A DNA stretch of 48,491 nucleotides from Cytidiella melzeri (lineage: Eukaryota; Basidiomycota; Agaricomycetes; Polyporales; Irpicaceae), in NCBI GenBank assembly GCA_022592445.1, contig JABYQR010000328.1, forward strand, positions 1-48,491. The letters are read 5' to 3'. The notes below the pieces were generated by a model. That model ran no database searches. It was not told where the DNA came from and saw only the letters and a list, made by a program, of their open reading frames with translations. Positions 26,186-38,233 of this stretch are shown piece by piece; the first letter of the stretch is position 1; each line of letters begins with the position of its first letter. A program made the translations under genes and the position numbers.

Positions 26186-28764
26186 ATGCGCTCCACCATC
26201 CGTGCCAAACTTCTACTGTTCACCTTGGCTACGTTCGCCATTGTTTTCTCGGTCAGCGCAACGCAGGTGATGCACAGGCCGAAAGATTTCAAGGCACCAC
26301 CTCGCAAATATGCACAAGGCAACGCAACGGCTCATGTCATCCACAAGAGAGCCGGTGCAAAAGTCAACATGGGTTATTTCACTAACTGGTGTGTTAAACT
26401 CAATATTACATACACATTGGTCTTACAGTGGCATGCAGGGGTATCTACGGTGCCAACTTCCGTGAGTCATACCACTCTGTCTCACTATTCGTGCGCGCTG
26501 ACAGGCACTGCAGAACCCACCGATATCAACCCTGCTCCTTTGACGCAAATTCTCTACGCCTTCGCTGATGTCTCTCCTGATACAGGCGAGATCAGCCTCA
26601 CTGATTCCTACGCCGACGAACAGGTCAGTAATAATGCGGTACGTGCACTTGGAATCAGCTTATCCATCTATGCCCAGAAACATTTCCCAGGTGACTCTTG
26701 GAGCGAACCAGGAAACAACCTTTATGGCTGTTTAAAACAGGTGCGCTTAAACCTCAGGCTCCTGGAAAGCTCACGCTGATGTTCTTGTCGCAGCTTTATT
26801 TGTTGAAGCTAGCTCAAAGGTATATATGCCCCTTGCTTGCATCCGCTCCGATACACTCATACGTTGTGCCAGAAACTTCAAAGTCACGCTCTCCGTGGGC
26901 GGCTGGACCTACTCTCAAGATGGTCACTTTGATTTCGTCACAGATGCGGGCAAGCGCACAACTTTCGTCAATAGCGCACTTCAATTGATTGAAGACTATG
27001 GGTTTGACGGTCTGGACCTCGACTTTGAGTACCCTAGCTCTGCCGCACAAGGTCAAGGGTTTGCGGACCTCATAACGTCGCTGCGGTCCGCGCTCACCAC
27101 CTATGCCGCCAACAAAGGCGATACTGTCCCTTATACGATCACAGTACGCAGATTGCTCTTGATCAGGAGCGTCGGGTATTGACTGCCTCTTGGACCGGCT
27201 GTAGGCTGCAGTTTCTGCTGGAGCGGCTAACTATGAGTTTCTCGTCGTACCACAAATGGACCAGGTAAGCTGAGCGACGTTCAAAATGATAGTCTTTTAT
27301 CCTTACGTCGCACAAAAGGCACTGACTTACTGGAACCTGATGGTACGTCATCTAGTTGACGAGGATAGTGGTTGACACTCATGAGCGCAACAGGCGTATG
27401 ACTATGCTGGCTCTTGGCTAACCTACGTCAGTCATACATCCTATGATGATCCCAGCATACACTAACGTGACATCGTATCTCTAGGCCGATGATCAAGGTA
27501 TTGCTCACTGTCCGACTGCATGATGACCCATGCTTGTTAATTGTGAACTCCAGCCAACTTGTATGGTGGCGCACGCACAGGTGTCTCCACTGATGCCGCA
27601 GTCAAATGGTACACGTCTCAGGGTGCAACAACAAGCAAAATTGTCATGGGTAAGTCGGATGTGTGTAGCCGAGCTCGAAGAATTCAAGCTCGTATTCGTA
27701 GGCATCCCCTTGTATGGTCGAGCGTTCGAAGACACAACCGGGATTGGTCAGCCCTACAACGGAGTATGCTTTCCTATCGCTTCAGTTGTAGCGTATGTGC
27801 TGATTACTGGATACCAGGTAGGACCTGGTACCATCGAAGCGGGTATTTACTCTTACAACGTGCTTCCCTTGGCCGGTGCTCAAGTACGTAGTAATGACCT
27901 CCGCCAGCTAGCCTTGTACACGTCTCATCGACTTGATCAATTTAGGTGTTCGAGAACTTGACTGACGTCTCTAGTTACTCTTACGACTCGACAAAGCAGG
28001 AGCTTGTTTCCTACGACACACCACATATCGCGTCGCTGAAGGCACAATATGTCACTTCGAAAGGTCTCGGTGGAAACATGTTCTGGGATGTAAGCCGTCG
28101 TCAATCGATTGGCAAATAGTCTGCTGACGTCTTCATCAAGCTATCAACAGACAAGACAGGTACTGACTCTCTCGTGTCAACAACCGCTGGCGTGTTTGGT
28201 GCTTTGGATCAGACGCAGGTACGTGAGGAGACTGATGCGAAATATGAGACTGGTCCGTCTAAGCTACAACAACGCTTGCTAGAACCACATCAACTACCCC
28301 AACAGCAAATGGGACAACATCCGAAACAACATGGGCACAAGCAGTGGCAGTTCTACCACGGCCTCAGCACCGAGTAGTCCAACAGGGGGGTCTGGTATAT
28401 GCGCTGGAGTTCCGGCATGGACTGCTGGGGTATGGAAACTAACTCTTCCGCACCGTACATACCTCATTCTGACGCATGTTGCTGTATTTGCATCAAGGCT
28501 ATATTTACTGGGGGTCAGACGGCCACGTACGGTGAGTGGTTGATGCTGTGAAACCTGCCGCTGTTGCATTTCTGATTGTGCGTATGGCATTTCTTAGGTG
28601 GTCATTTGTGGACGGCTCAGTGGTGGACTGAAGGCGACACGCCGGGAGGGTCGGGTGCGTCCAGCTTCTTTGTTCTTCTCAAGTGTGTCTGGTTTTCATG
28701 TGACTGATCTTTATCGTCTGTTTTTGCTTAAGCTGGTGTCTGGATCGACAATGGCGCATGCTGA
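26186..28764 (+). CDS. GH18 endochitinase with C-terminal CBM5/12
   Basis: Nineteen exons: 26186-26388, 26439-26461, 26514-26623, 26678-26740, 26794-26819, 26873-27143, 27205-27264, 27319-27342, 27394-27426, 27485-27497, 27554-27649, 27702-27763, 27818-27883, 27946-28089, 28141-28218, 28283-28429, 28498-28531, 28598-28654 and 28733-28764. The sum is 1542 bp, 513 residues. A signal peptide covers about residues 1-26. The GH18 barrel starts at MGYFTNWGIYG, has SVGGW (149-153) and the catalytic DGLDLDFEYP with the acid Glu194 (Asp187, 190 and 192 conserved), YWNLMAYDYAGSW and GNMFWDLSTDKTG. A Ser/Thr-rich linker leads to a carbohydrate-binding module of family 5/12 (about 464-513: CAGVPAW, YGGHLWTAQWWTEGDTPGG, GVWIDNGAC). 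Secreted chitin hydrolase, for wall remodelling or feeding on fungal or insect chitin. Exon 10 is only 13 bp. Confidence 0.96.
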
Positions 28765-29841
28765 GCGAATCGTTAGTTATCTTTTTCTACCAATTGATGG
28801 GAAACCTGGTGAGAAGACGGGCGCAAAGTTATGAACATCATGACGGAACAAAGCCCCTGGCATTCAGGAATTGTAGACCTTGCGTAGAGATTTTCAGTCT
28901 CTTTCCCCACCGGCGAAGTCGATGGGTCAGAGACGGCGACCACGTATACGTGACGATGGTTCAGGTGAATGGCAGATGTAGCAAGGAATAACTTGGGCAG
29001 CATGTCAAGTGCATAAGACTGACGGACAGGATCAGGCGTGTAAATAGAAACAGGTCCGCGGTATGTTTTGTGGGTGAAGACGTAAAAAGTGGAAGACAGA
29101 GTCGCTGTACTGCACGTACCATCCGCACCAGTGATGCGCTGGTTCATAGCGTTGCGGCTGGGTAGAGGAGCAAATCTTAATGCAAACATTCAGGCCAGTG
29201 GGGATTATGCGGAATCATAATCCCCGTTTGCCTGAATTTTCCCTCGAATATGTAAGTTCTCCAATTCTTACATGGTGACACCATCAATGTCCGGTGAGTA
29301 TGTTTCTCTGTGGCCTTGAAAGCTTTAGCTGAAGCAGAGGTCTCTTTAGGGGCAAGAATTGGAGGAGGCGACACGATACCTCCTTGACCTGCGTGCAAAA
29401 AGGCTTCAAATTCGCGAGCACGTTGAACTACCTCCACCTCCCACAGCTCTTGAAGTCAATTGGTGCTCCCCGCGTGCGGTCCTGCTCAAAGAATGGTTTG
29501 AGAGTCCAAGAGTAACCAGATAAAGGCTGAGAAGAACTCGTTTGCGACGCTCTTCACCGACGTAATTCACTCAATCGCCCCGAGATGTATAAAGGTGAAG
29601 AGTATTATATCTTCGGATGCGTTACAGGTTCGAGATCAATAATGACGGGTGTACGTATTGCAATTGGTACAAGATACTCACAGCGTCAAGAACGCGATTA
29701 ATTCTGTTACTCGTGAAAGATGCCCGAGGCGCAAGCTAGCAGTGAGCGCATGGTGATTGCGATGTTCATGAATACAACAATTTCAACTAATTGCACAAAA
29801 GACCTATTGATGATACATTCGTTGCGCCAATCCGCTTGGGC
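28765..29841. other. Intergenic between convergent chitinase and catalase genes
   Basis: No supported gene. ORFs at 28773-29189 and 29177-29437 (minus) carry no recognised motif. A strong hairpin sits at 29188-29237. Confidence 0.55.
29188..29237. repeat. Inverted repeat / hairpin in the convergent spacer
   Basis: attcaggc (29188-29195) pairs with gcctgaat (29230-29237), and ggggattatg (29200-29209) pairs with cataatcccc (29216-29225). Both stems are perfect, with a 6-base loop and a small 4-by-4 internal loop. Role unknown. Confidence 0.6.
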
Positions 29842-31853
29842 TTAGTTCTTGGAAACCTGGAACCGGGTGGCCTTGTCTGCGGAAGGAACCTGCAGAGGCT
29901 TGACGGGTTCGTGACCGATAGCCTTCGCGAGACGATCGGCAAGGTCCTGGGAGACAGCCGCGAAGACGGAAACTGTGAAAGCAGAATTGAGGTTCGTATG
30001 AATGCCGTACAAGACTGATTGAAGGACGTACGCTGCCTCTCCTTCACCAAGCTGCTCTTAGCGTTGCCAAGGTGGACGGCCACGTTGTGCACGAAGTGTT
30101 CCTTCTGAGTGTCATCGAAGACCTTCTCCCACAGCGCGCGAGGTTGCTCGAAATCGACTGACGATGAAAACGAGTCAGCGAAAGCAGTTTGTCAGCAGAT
30201 AGGTTGGCACTCACGCTCGGTGATGAAGCTCAAGTCCACGTTGGCGTGACCAACCCATAACTCGTGCTTAGCTTGCTCGTAAGGCTTGGCCTTGTAAGTA
30301 AGGGGCACCAAGCTGCTCTGGTAGTTCGGACGCCAGCCCTGGTTGTTGAATGCCATGAAACCGTCTCGCTGGAAGTTTGCGACAGGGACGAGAGGAGCGT
30401 TGACGGGCAGTTGCTGGTAGTTGACACCAAGACGGTGACGGTGGGTGTCGGGGTAGGAGAAAAGACGGGATTGCAGGACGGGGTCGGCGGACGGTTCGAT
30501 ACCAGGTACCAGGTGAGATGGAGAGAAGGCAGCCTACAATGGAAGAGAGTCAGAGTCAGCCAGATTGGGTAGGGACACCGTATTTACCTGCTCGATCTCG
30601 GCGAAGTAGTTCTTCGGGTTCTCATTCAATACCATGGTGCCAATGGGGCGGAGAGGGAATTCGGCATGTGGCCAAACTTTGGTCAGATCGAGGATGTTGT
30701 ACCTGAACTTCTCAGCCTGCTCCGGGGTCATTGTTTGCTGAAAGCAAACCCGTCAATGTTGCTATCAGACTTTGAAAGCATACCGCACTGACCACATACA
30801 CGTCCCAAGTAGGGAACTTGCCAGCGTCGATCTCTTCCCTGAGCAACTCGATACCATAGTCGGGGTTATCACCAGCGAGTTTTCCAGCCTCCTCGTTGTC
30901 AAAGGTTTGGAATCCACCCCGAATACGGAAGTGAATCTGAGTGTAGACAAAGTTGCCGTCCTTGTTGACGAACTTCAGTGTATGGCCAGAGTAACCGTGC
31001 ATGTGGCTATAACCCTTGGGAGTGCCTCGGTCAGAGAAGAGAATCATGACCTGATGAACAGACTCCGGATTTAGAGAGAGATAATCCTAAATAGCGACAA
31101 TGAGCATGGTTTGTGATGGCCCTGAGGAAGATCATACCCAAAACTGGTCAGGATCCTTCAAGTGAGTTTGAGGGTCGCGCTTTTGAGTGTGGATGAAGTG
31201 AGGGAATTTCGTAGGGTCACGCAAGAAGAATACTGGATGTAGTAAATAAAACAATGTGCTGCAGTCGATCTTGAGTGAACGTACTAGGGGTATTGTTACA
31301 GACGAGATCCAGGTTACCCTCATCGGTCTTGAGCTTGATCGCAAAACCTAGATAGATTGTATGAGGCAATAGCTCGACAGCAGCTGAACAATGCACGTAC
31401 CACGAGGATCGCGAGCGGTATCAGCGGAACCCGACTCTCCACCCACAGTAGAGAATCGAATAGTGATCGGAGTCTTCTTGCCTTTGCCAAACAGGGAGGC
31501 GCATGTGATGTCGGAAATGTCATGGGTGGCCTCGAAGTATCCGTGAGCACCAGCGCCTTTGGCATGTACCTGAGGGAGAGTTAGGATCACCTTGACGTAA
31601 CAAAGGGGTAACATACGACACGCTCAGGGATGCGCTCTCGTGCGAAGTGTGCCAAAGAGTCAATGAGGTTAAAATCTGAGCATGCTAAGTGAGCAAAAAT
31701 AGTGTAGCAGAGCATGTAGATGCACATACCTTGAATGAGCAGAGGGCCGTTCAAGCCAATACGCTGAGCGGCGTAAGGCTCTGCAACGGGAGCACCGTTA
31801 GAAGTGGTGAAGACGGCACCATCCTTGGTTTCGACAGCTTCCTTGGACGGCAT
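29842..31853 (-). CDS. Heme catalase (small-subunit type)
   Basis: Ten exons on the minus strand: 31853-31730, 31675-31617, 31569-31401, 31347-31285, 31232-31138, 31086-30793, 30737-30588, 30533-30215, 30157-30032 and 29972-29842. The sum is 1530 bp, 509 residues, normal for the small-subunit clade; there is no large-subunit C-terminal flavodoxin-like domain. The catalytic His63 lies in [12 protein letters not shown], the active-site Asn at 135/136 in CNNTP, and the proximal heme ligand Tyr345 in [14 protein letters not shown]. It dismutates hydrogen peroxide to water and oxygen. There is no signal peptide. The C-terminus is VSKN, which is not a canonical peroxisomal PTS1, so a cytosolic location is more likely than peroxisomal, though weak targeting cannot be ruled out. 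Confidence 0.97.
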
Positions 31854-33751
31854 TGCGAGTTCTGGCTATTGCGAGGACGTGAGCAGTGGTGAAGTATGGG
31901 GTGGTATGTGGGAGTATGAAAGCGTCTTATATTCGACTGTGGTCACCCTATGAGAAATGGTGGGATAGTCAGCTGGTACCTGGGTGCGAAAGTCTGTCCG
32001 GTAGACCGTCCTGCACGTGCAGTTGACTCAGCGATCCACAACATGCGATTCCTAACCGGGGAAAAGTTCCGCGATCATTCCAGGAGTTCCGCGAGGGTTT
32101 GCAATGCTAGTGCTAATGTTTAGATCAGTGGGGCAACATCTGCCAGGTATTGCAGTAGCCTCGCTGCTTTACAGTCTCTGACTATGGGGTCAGCCAGCGT
32201 TCACGCCGTGTGTTGGGAGACAATGAGGAAGATGGGACGAAGGAGCGAGACCAACGAAATAGACACGGTATGCAGTGCAGGAGGGGTCAGCAGGCCCACG
32301 AGCGGTTGGAAGCCGGATCCGGAACTGTATAGGTCACTGGCTCATGTGAGAACGAGAGACAGCCCAGAAGGACTATTTGACGATGACGACTGTTAGCACA
32401 ACTGCGGCTACCCACGGGAACGATGTTGACTCACAGCCTCTGGGCGAGTGGTGTACTTCGGCTATGCGAGTAAGCTCGGCGTTGACTCTCTCTCGACTGC
32501 ATAAAGTGAAGATAGTCCAGGCTAAAGTGTTTGTCCTTCCAACGAATGCATCCGAAAGCACAGATCGAAGATATGTTCAGTTTCCGTGAGAGACGTTTCC
32601 GACGGGCTGTCAGTGGGCGTTGCGTCTGTATGAGATTTTTCACGAGTGAGCTTATCACGACGCGACGTCCTCGGTAGGCGCAATGCGTACACTCACAGCT
32701 CCCAACTCTACGGCCACAACCCGGACCCCCTAGTATATGGTTGTTCGTGCAGATGGTCCCGGGAGTTTACTGCGCGGGTCCTAATTGCATCACATGCATC
32801 ATTGATGGCCGCACCTCCAATGTGCGTTTACTGGTAAGACAATTCAGGGCCTTTGCAATTGTATCCACACAGGGCTCTACAAGTAAGCACATATAGTTCA
32901 CTGGATGCCTACCCGTAAGGGTTATAGATTTCCATCTCCGCCATAAATGTCTTTGAACTCAGCGCCGTGCTTTCTGCCTTGCGCGCACGCCCATCCGAAT
33001 TGCTCAGCTCTCCATAAACAACATACACGACTTGGAAGATGACGATAGGCTACAGCAGGCTGCTCTTGCTGCTCTTCTTGCTCTTGGAACAGAGACTGCG
33101 CATGAAGAACGCCAGGCTCGACATGATTGTACCTGTCATTACCTCTGTTGATCAGAGCTGATGCCCAATCCACAAGTAGACACACCATAGCAGAAATTGC
33201 ACCAGAGCTGTAACAACTGCACATTCATCACCACCACGGGAATTGACACGGAGACCTTTGATTTATCTACTGCTGGAGGGTGGCTTTGCAGAACACTGGT
33301 ACTCCACAACTATTCCCTGTGATGGCACAGATGCAGGGGGGAAACCACGTCCGGGAGCATGCTCACTTGATGCTGCAGGTGGACTTAGACTCTATCTTCA
33401 CTAGCTGTGCTCAACAATGAGGGAGATCAGTCTGCAGCAATTTTTTGCCCTTGTACCCATGACTGTCAATCGGTACATCACGTTTGCTCAGAAAATCCTT
33501 CTGGGAGTTCTGCGGTCATTCCTGAAGGCACAATAGTTTGGCCTACATGTTAAAACTATATAAAATGTAGTTTCCCACGCCTTGTTCCAAGGACATTTCA
33601 AGGTAGCAGGGTTCCCACAGTCTTGACAAGGGAAATATGCAGCTGTATATGGTAACTCTAGTAGTAACCATCACATTAGCTGAGACGTACAGATATGGGT
33701 TTTGTAGACTAAGTAGTATAGCACATTAGGAGTACTGCACATATATGTACG
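31854..33751. other. Catalase promoter and unassigned DNA
   Basis: Near the catalase start, atataaga (31925-31932, read on minus) is a TATA candidate about 75 bp before the ATG. The word gttccgcga occurs twice, at 32066-32074 and 32086-32094, 20 bp apart. Further right, a minus-strand ORF (32922-33224) with several cysteines and a Glu/Gln-rich stretch was not recognised and has no splice support. No repeat boundary was defined here until the solo LTR at 33752. Confidence 0.5.
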
Positions 33752-34440
33752 TGTCGTGGATGGTCCGACTAGCCCTTATTTTTTGCAATTTACCTCTTGT
33801 TTTTATCTGTAAAACTCCAGGCTGCAACCCAGTTGCAACCTTCACTGCATAAACTCCTTTGCACGTCTATTAAGCGCCCGTATCACGTGGCTTAGACACT
33901 CCACACGGTCACGTTACTTGCTACTACGTCACACTGGCATGTGACTTAGCTTAAGTAAGACCACATGGCTGCAGACACATGGCTCAGCCCAAGGCTAGGG
34001 TTTGACATCATAGATAGCGTTCACATGGGCTCCTTTTGTTCTTTCCCTGTTGTTCTCTTTATGGAAGGATGTCCTCACAGGTGTGGGAATGGAATACAAT
34101 AGTTGGTCTCCTTTTAGATAGATTCTCTCACGAGTAGAGTTCTTGGCAAGGTCTAGACAATAGCTATTGTTCTCCTTTAGGTAGTTCTTTTGTTCTTCGT
34201 TCACACGGCTTCTTGCAAAGCCTGCCCTCAACATGGTCTGTGCGCAGTTCCCTGAAGTCTATATAAGCAGCTGCATGTACGCTTCTAGCCCCCATCTCGA
34301 CCTCTTGGTCTTTACTGGGCTAGACATCTGTATGAGATTTATAGCTGGTGAGAGTATTGTGCTTTACGCCTACCACCACCACTTTGTCGTCATCCACTTC
34401 GTGTCCCTGTCTGCCGCGTCGAACCCCTGTCTCCGCGTCA
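33752..34440 (+). repeat. Solo LTR, family 1, with 5-bp target duplication
   Basis: It starts tgtcgtgg and ends gcgtca, and is homologous over its whole length, in reverse orientation, to the LTRs at 37311-38068 and 43601-44356. It is flanked by gtacg on both sides (33747-33751 and 34441-34445), the 5-bp duplication expected of Ty3/gypsy integration. No internal element sequence is attached, so it is a product of LTR-LTR recombination. A TATA-like ctatataag at 34259-34267 would be its promoter. A 60-80 codon ORF shared by all three family copies is a by-product of LTR sequence and not a gene. Confidence 0.9.
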
Positions 34441-36449
34441 GTACGCCTGTGTTCTAATAGCATAGGGAATGACATGGAAAGCACGTAGTACAACTGCAGA
34501 GCAGAGGACACCTAAAGCGTATGTCTGAGGCCAAGTACTGGCATGAGTCATTTACTCAATATGTATGCCTCTGGTACAAGTGCTGAGTCTAGTCATACAT
34601 TGAGTCATGCACTTAGTAATACAGTAGAATAGCTGAAGTAGACATGTATGGTAGTAGCTTACATAAGCAGATACAGACATGTATATAAGCAGAGCTGCTG
34701 AAGCAGCAATAATAAGACTCATCTTCAAAGCTTAACAGCCTCTACCCCTCGCACACCAATTCCACTTTGTTACTACAGCTATGAAAAAGTATAAACAGCT
34801 GGCAGGGCTAGTACAGGTGCAAGTACATTATGCTTCAAACACAAGCATGTACGCTCAAAGACAAAGTCAGGCTTTGATGCACTTTTGCAGCGCTACTCAT
34901 GGATTTCACCCCCATTGGATGTTCTTTTGTCTCCTGTCTCATGACTCCTTTTGTAGTATGATCACATCTTTTGTTTCATCACGCAGACACTGCCTCATTG
35001 CCATCTTTCTTGTAGTATATAAACCTTTCACCCTGGTTCTCTACTCCTCCATTGTGCGCTCATCATCGCACCTGGAGTGAGTATTCCCCCTATTGCTCTT
35101 GGGTTATGCTGTATGCTCATATGCCCTGTTACCTAGTTAACTTGTCTCCGTGTGTACTAGGTTCCTGCAGTCTGCAGTGGGTTACGATGAAACACTAACT
35201 ACCACCCTGGACACAAAAGGGGCCAAGAACCAGCACACCAGACCTTGGAGAGGCAATCACGTGAACAGGTTATGTGGAGTTGTGTGTAAAAACGTGCGAG
35301 TGGGTCAAAAGAGTCCTAAGCTTTGCCTAATGAAGCAAGAGTATTGCGAGTAGCAACGAGTGTGGCCAGTGAACCTTTTAAAGTAGAACAACAGGGCAAG
35401 CTTTGCGAAGCACACAACAAACTGACAAGAGAAGTGAAACAAGAGCGCAGACGCAAGATGAGAAGGGAACTGTTACGAACGATCTTCACACCCTATTATT
35501 TTCCTTTACTTCTTCGGTTACCTTGATAACCAGTTATCTTCTTTTCAATTGCCTTGACGATCCAACTCGTCTTTCCTTCATCATTCCCTGATCCACATTG
35601 CCTCCGTTCAAAATGGACTGTTATGTTACCAGTTGCCTTCTGATGTCCATTCAAATCTCGGACCTAACTCCGATTGGTTACCATTGCCTTGGTTCAACCC
35701 TCGGCCTTTCCATACCTCCGTTACCACTCCATCGGGTCCAACCCCGTCTATCCCCTGTTTCGGATCCAACTCCGTCTATCCCCTGTTTTGGGTTCAACCC
35801 CTTCTCTATTGATTCCTGCCTCATGTTTCACCTTTCTATTGTTCCTTGTTTCCGCACCTTGACGGTCTTCTCTCTCATTGGCTTCCCAGAGTAGTGGTTA
35901 TTCTCTCTGTATTGTTCTTCCTTTCTGTTTTCTCTGATTTGCTACCACTACCTCGGACTGGTCCAAAAGTAGTTAGGTCAACATGTATAAATAGCCGCTA
36001 GACATGGGGGCTAGAACCTCAGTCTATCCACTTCGTATCAATATTCCTTCTATCGAACCATCATCTGTCTGCCACTGTGCTTGACAGCAACCGCGCGGCC
36101 TAGACCATCATCAGACCTTGAGTGTAGCTACACCAAGGGGTTCTGACCTGACAACTTGTCCCTTGACTATAGTCGGTCTTAACAGGAACACAATAAACAC
36201 TGACACTAAAAAAGTAAAGCTTGAGGAAACACGACACAGTGAAAGAAGAAACACGACACAGTAACTCAATAAAGAACACATTGTTTAACACAACAAAACA
36301 AGACTCCTCTTTCTCTTCGAGACGCCTACTGATCTAGAACAGGGGATTCTACCCGCAACGTACTCAAAATTGCCGTGCCTGCAGATCACTGCTAACGTGC
36401 CGGGGTGTGTAGCGCAAGAACAAACCACACGATGCGCAACGTGTGGCAG
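34441..36449. other. Repeat-derived DNA without intact genes
   Basis: It contains LTR-promoter-like features: tgtatataag near 34680, tatataaacc near 35018 and tgtataaatag near 35984, plus tgttacgaac at 35471, which resembles an LTR start. I could not pair any of these with a second copy, so the boundaries are not defined. A 28-bp direct repeat (tccaactccgtctatcccct type) lies at about 35737-35795, and a short repeat of gaaacacgacacagt near 36222-36260. The ORFs are low-complexity and unconvincing. Confidence 0.45.
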
Positions 36450-37164
36450 TGTAACAGTTAAGGTTACTACTCACCAGGTAAGTTGATAAACTTGGGGTAG
36501 TTGAGTGAGATAAAGAGTAAGAAGTGTGGTGAGTGAAGTACTGTGAGGTACTGAGTAGTCCTAGTTTAACAGAGTGGATAAGACTGAGGTGATATGCCCT
36601 CAGGAGTGCCTCTATATATACATGAAGAGGAGGACCCCAGGTACTACCCTAAGACCCCTAATACCTACATGAGTAAGCAAAGTAATCTACCTTACTAAGC
36701 ATGCACTATGCCCTAGTGGTGCCACTTCAATAATCAACCAATAGCAATTGTCCCCATGACCTGACCCCATGATCCAGTCCCAAGGCTAGACTTGTTCTAG
36801 CTTGTTCTAAGACAAGGCTAGACTTTTCCAGAAGGTTCTAAGAACTATGACATCATCTACTAGAATGTTCTACACTATGACATCATAGTTCCAGCATGTT
36901 GCATAAGTTTCCAGAGAGTTCTATCATGTGATACACAAATAAGGAAAGGAGCACATCAGCGCATCAGAGACAGGAGGTGCATCAGCACATCAATTGATAG
37001 GCACTGAGAATAAGCGCCAGAATAAGCGCCTAATGAGCGCCAGATAAGCGCCTAAATAGACGCCTGATAAGTGCTGGATAAGTGCCTGATAAGTGCTTAA
37101 ATATTCCCAATAATACCGTTTCCTGGTAAGGCAAGTCTTGTAGAAACATTGAAAATCTGTGACA
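36450..37164 (-). repeat. Solo LTR, family 2, with 5-bp target duplication
   Basis: It begins tgtaaca and ends tgtgaca, and is homologous to the LTR at 44448-45150 of the right-hand chromovirus. It is flanked by ggcag on both sides (36445-36449 and 37165-37169). The orientation is inferred from that copy, whose element reads on the minus strand. Near its right end it holds a tandem array of gataagcgcc-like units (37010-37099). Confidence 0.9.
37010..37099. repeat. Short tandem repeats of 'gataagcgcc' type inside family-2 LTR
   Basis: About seven imperfect units of 9-14 bases around ataagcgcc / ataagtgcc. The matching block of the other family-2 LTR is at 45006-45087, with a different unit arrangement. 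Confidence 0.65.
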
Positions 37165-37310
37165 GGCAGAAGGATCTTGATGATGTTAATCTTGCACTCG
37201 GGATTGTAAGGGCAGTTGTAGGAGCAGGTGCTCAGGTTGCAGTTGAGATGAGGGTCAATGGTGTATACATGCAGCTTGCAGTTCACGCAAGGGTAGGGCA
37301 GAAGTGCTGG

Positions 37311-38068
37311 TGTCACAGAGACAGAGCTCAACGCAGCAACTAGGGACACGATGTGGACGACAACGATGAGGTGGTGGCAGGCGTGTAGCACAATGCTCTC
37401 ACCAACTATAAACCTTATTCAGGTAGCTAGCCCAGTAAAGACCAAGTTAGTATTGATACTACTTGCTATGTAGTACAAGAGGGGTGTTGCTTACCTAGCC
37501 CAGTAAAGACCAAGAGGTCGAGATGAGGGCTAGGAACGTACATGTAGCTGCTTATATAGACTTCAGGGGCCTGCGCACAGACCATGTTGAGGGCAGGCTT
37601 TGCAAGAAGCCGTGTGAACGAAGAACAAAAGAACTACCTAAAGGAGAACAATAGCTATTGTCTAGACCTTGCCAAGAACTCTACCCGTGAGAGAATCTAT
37701 CTAAAAGGAGACCAACTATTGTATTCCATTCCCACACCTGTGAGAACATCTTTCCATAAAGAGAACAATAGGGAAAGAACAATAAGGAGCCCATGTGGAC
37801 GGTATCTATGACGTCAAACCCTAGCTATGGGCTGAGCCATGTGCTTGTAGCCATGTGGTCTTATTTAAGCTAAGTCACATGCCAGTGTGACGTAGTAGCA
37901 AGTAATGTGACCGTGTGGAGCATCTAAGCCACGTGATACGGGCGCTTAATAGACGTGCAAAGGGAGTTTGTGCAGAGAAGGTTGCAACTGAGCTGCATCC
38001 CGGAGTTTTATAGATAAATACAAGAGGTAAATTGCGAAAATTAAGGGCTAGTCAGGCCATCCATGACA
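37311..38068 (-). repeat. 3' LTR of the family-1 chromovirus
   Basis: It matches 43601-44356 nearly throughout, with scattered substitutions. Read on the minus strand it begins TGTCATGGATGG and ends TGTGACA. It follows the polypurine tract at 38069-38080. Confidence 0.9.
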
Positions 38069-38080
38069 TTACCCCCCTCC
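38069..38080 (-). other. Polypurine tract of the family-1 chromovirus
   Basis: On the minus strand GGAGGGGGGTAA sits directly before the 3' LTR. This is the usual primer site for plus-strand DNA synthesis. Confidence 0.7.
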
Positions 38081-38233
38081 TAAAATCGAGCGTCCTTGCG
38101 AAGCATCACTGTGCTGTGGTGATAGAGGTCTTCTACCCGTCTACAGGGATTCAGCAGAATTGCCCCGATTGTCTAGTCAGAAGGATGCTAGGAAGTTTCT
38201 CCCCTTCTGGTGTTGTTGACTCAACATTACCCA

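Larger units (their letters stand above)
36230..37310 (-). pseudogene. Cys-rich ORF interrupted by a solo LTR and truncated by another LTR
   Basis: Reading on the minus strand from 37310 to 37165, skipping the solo LTR and one copy of its 5-bp duplication, and continuing from 36449, one frame stays open for over 100 codons. It contains YPCVNCKLHVYTIDPHLNC, SYNCPYNPECK, HRVVCSCATHPG and a basic end. At least nine cysteines fall in about 90 residues, in CxxC-like pairs, which suggests a zinc- or disulphide-rich fold. The N-terminus is cut off by the LTR beginning at 37311. Whether it was a host gene or part of an older transposon is unknown; the family was not recognised. Confidence 0.55.

Noticed and set aside
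27163..27961. Several ORFs in the middle of the chitinase gene, such as 27530-27961
   Set aside because: They read through introns; the GH18 residues appear only in the spliced model.
33995..34234. A 60-80 residue ORF present three times (also at 37584-37811 and 43873-44100)
   Set aside because: All three copies lie at the same place inside family-1 LTRs; the similarity is explained by LTR homology, not by a gene.
34522..34777. Possible 256-bp solo LTR (tgtctgagg ... ttactaca) with TATA at about 34680
   Set aside because: The flanking 5-mers do not match and no second copy is visible, so the ends cannot be supported.
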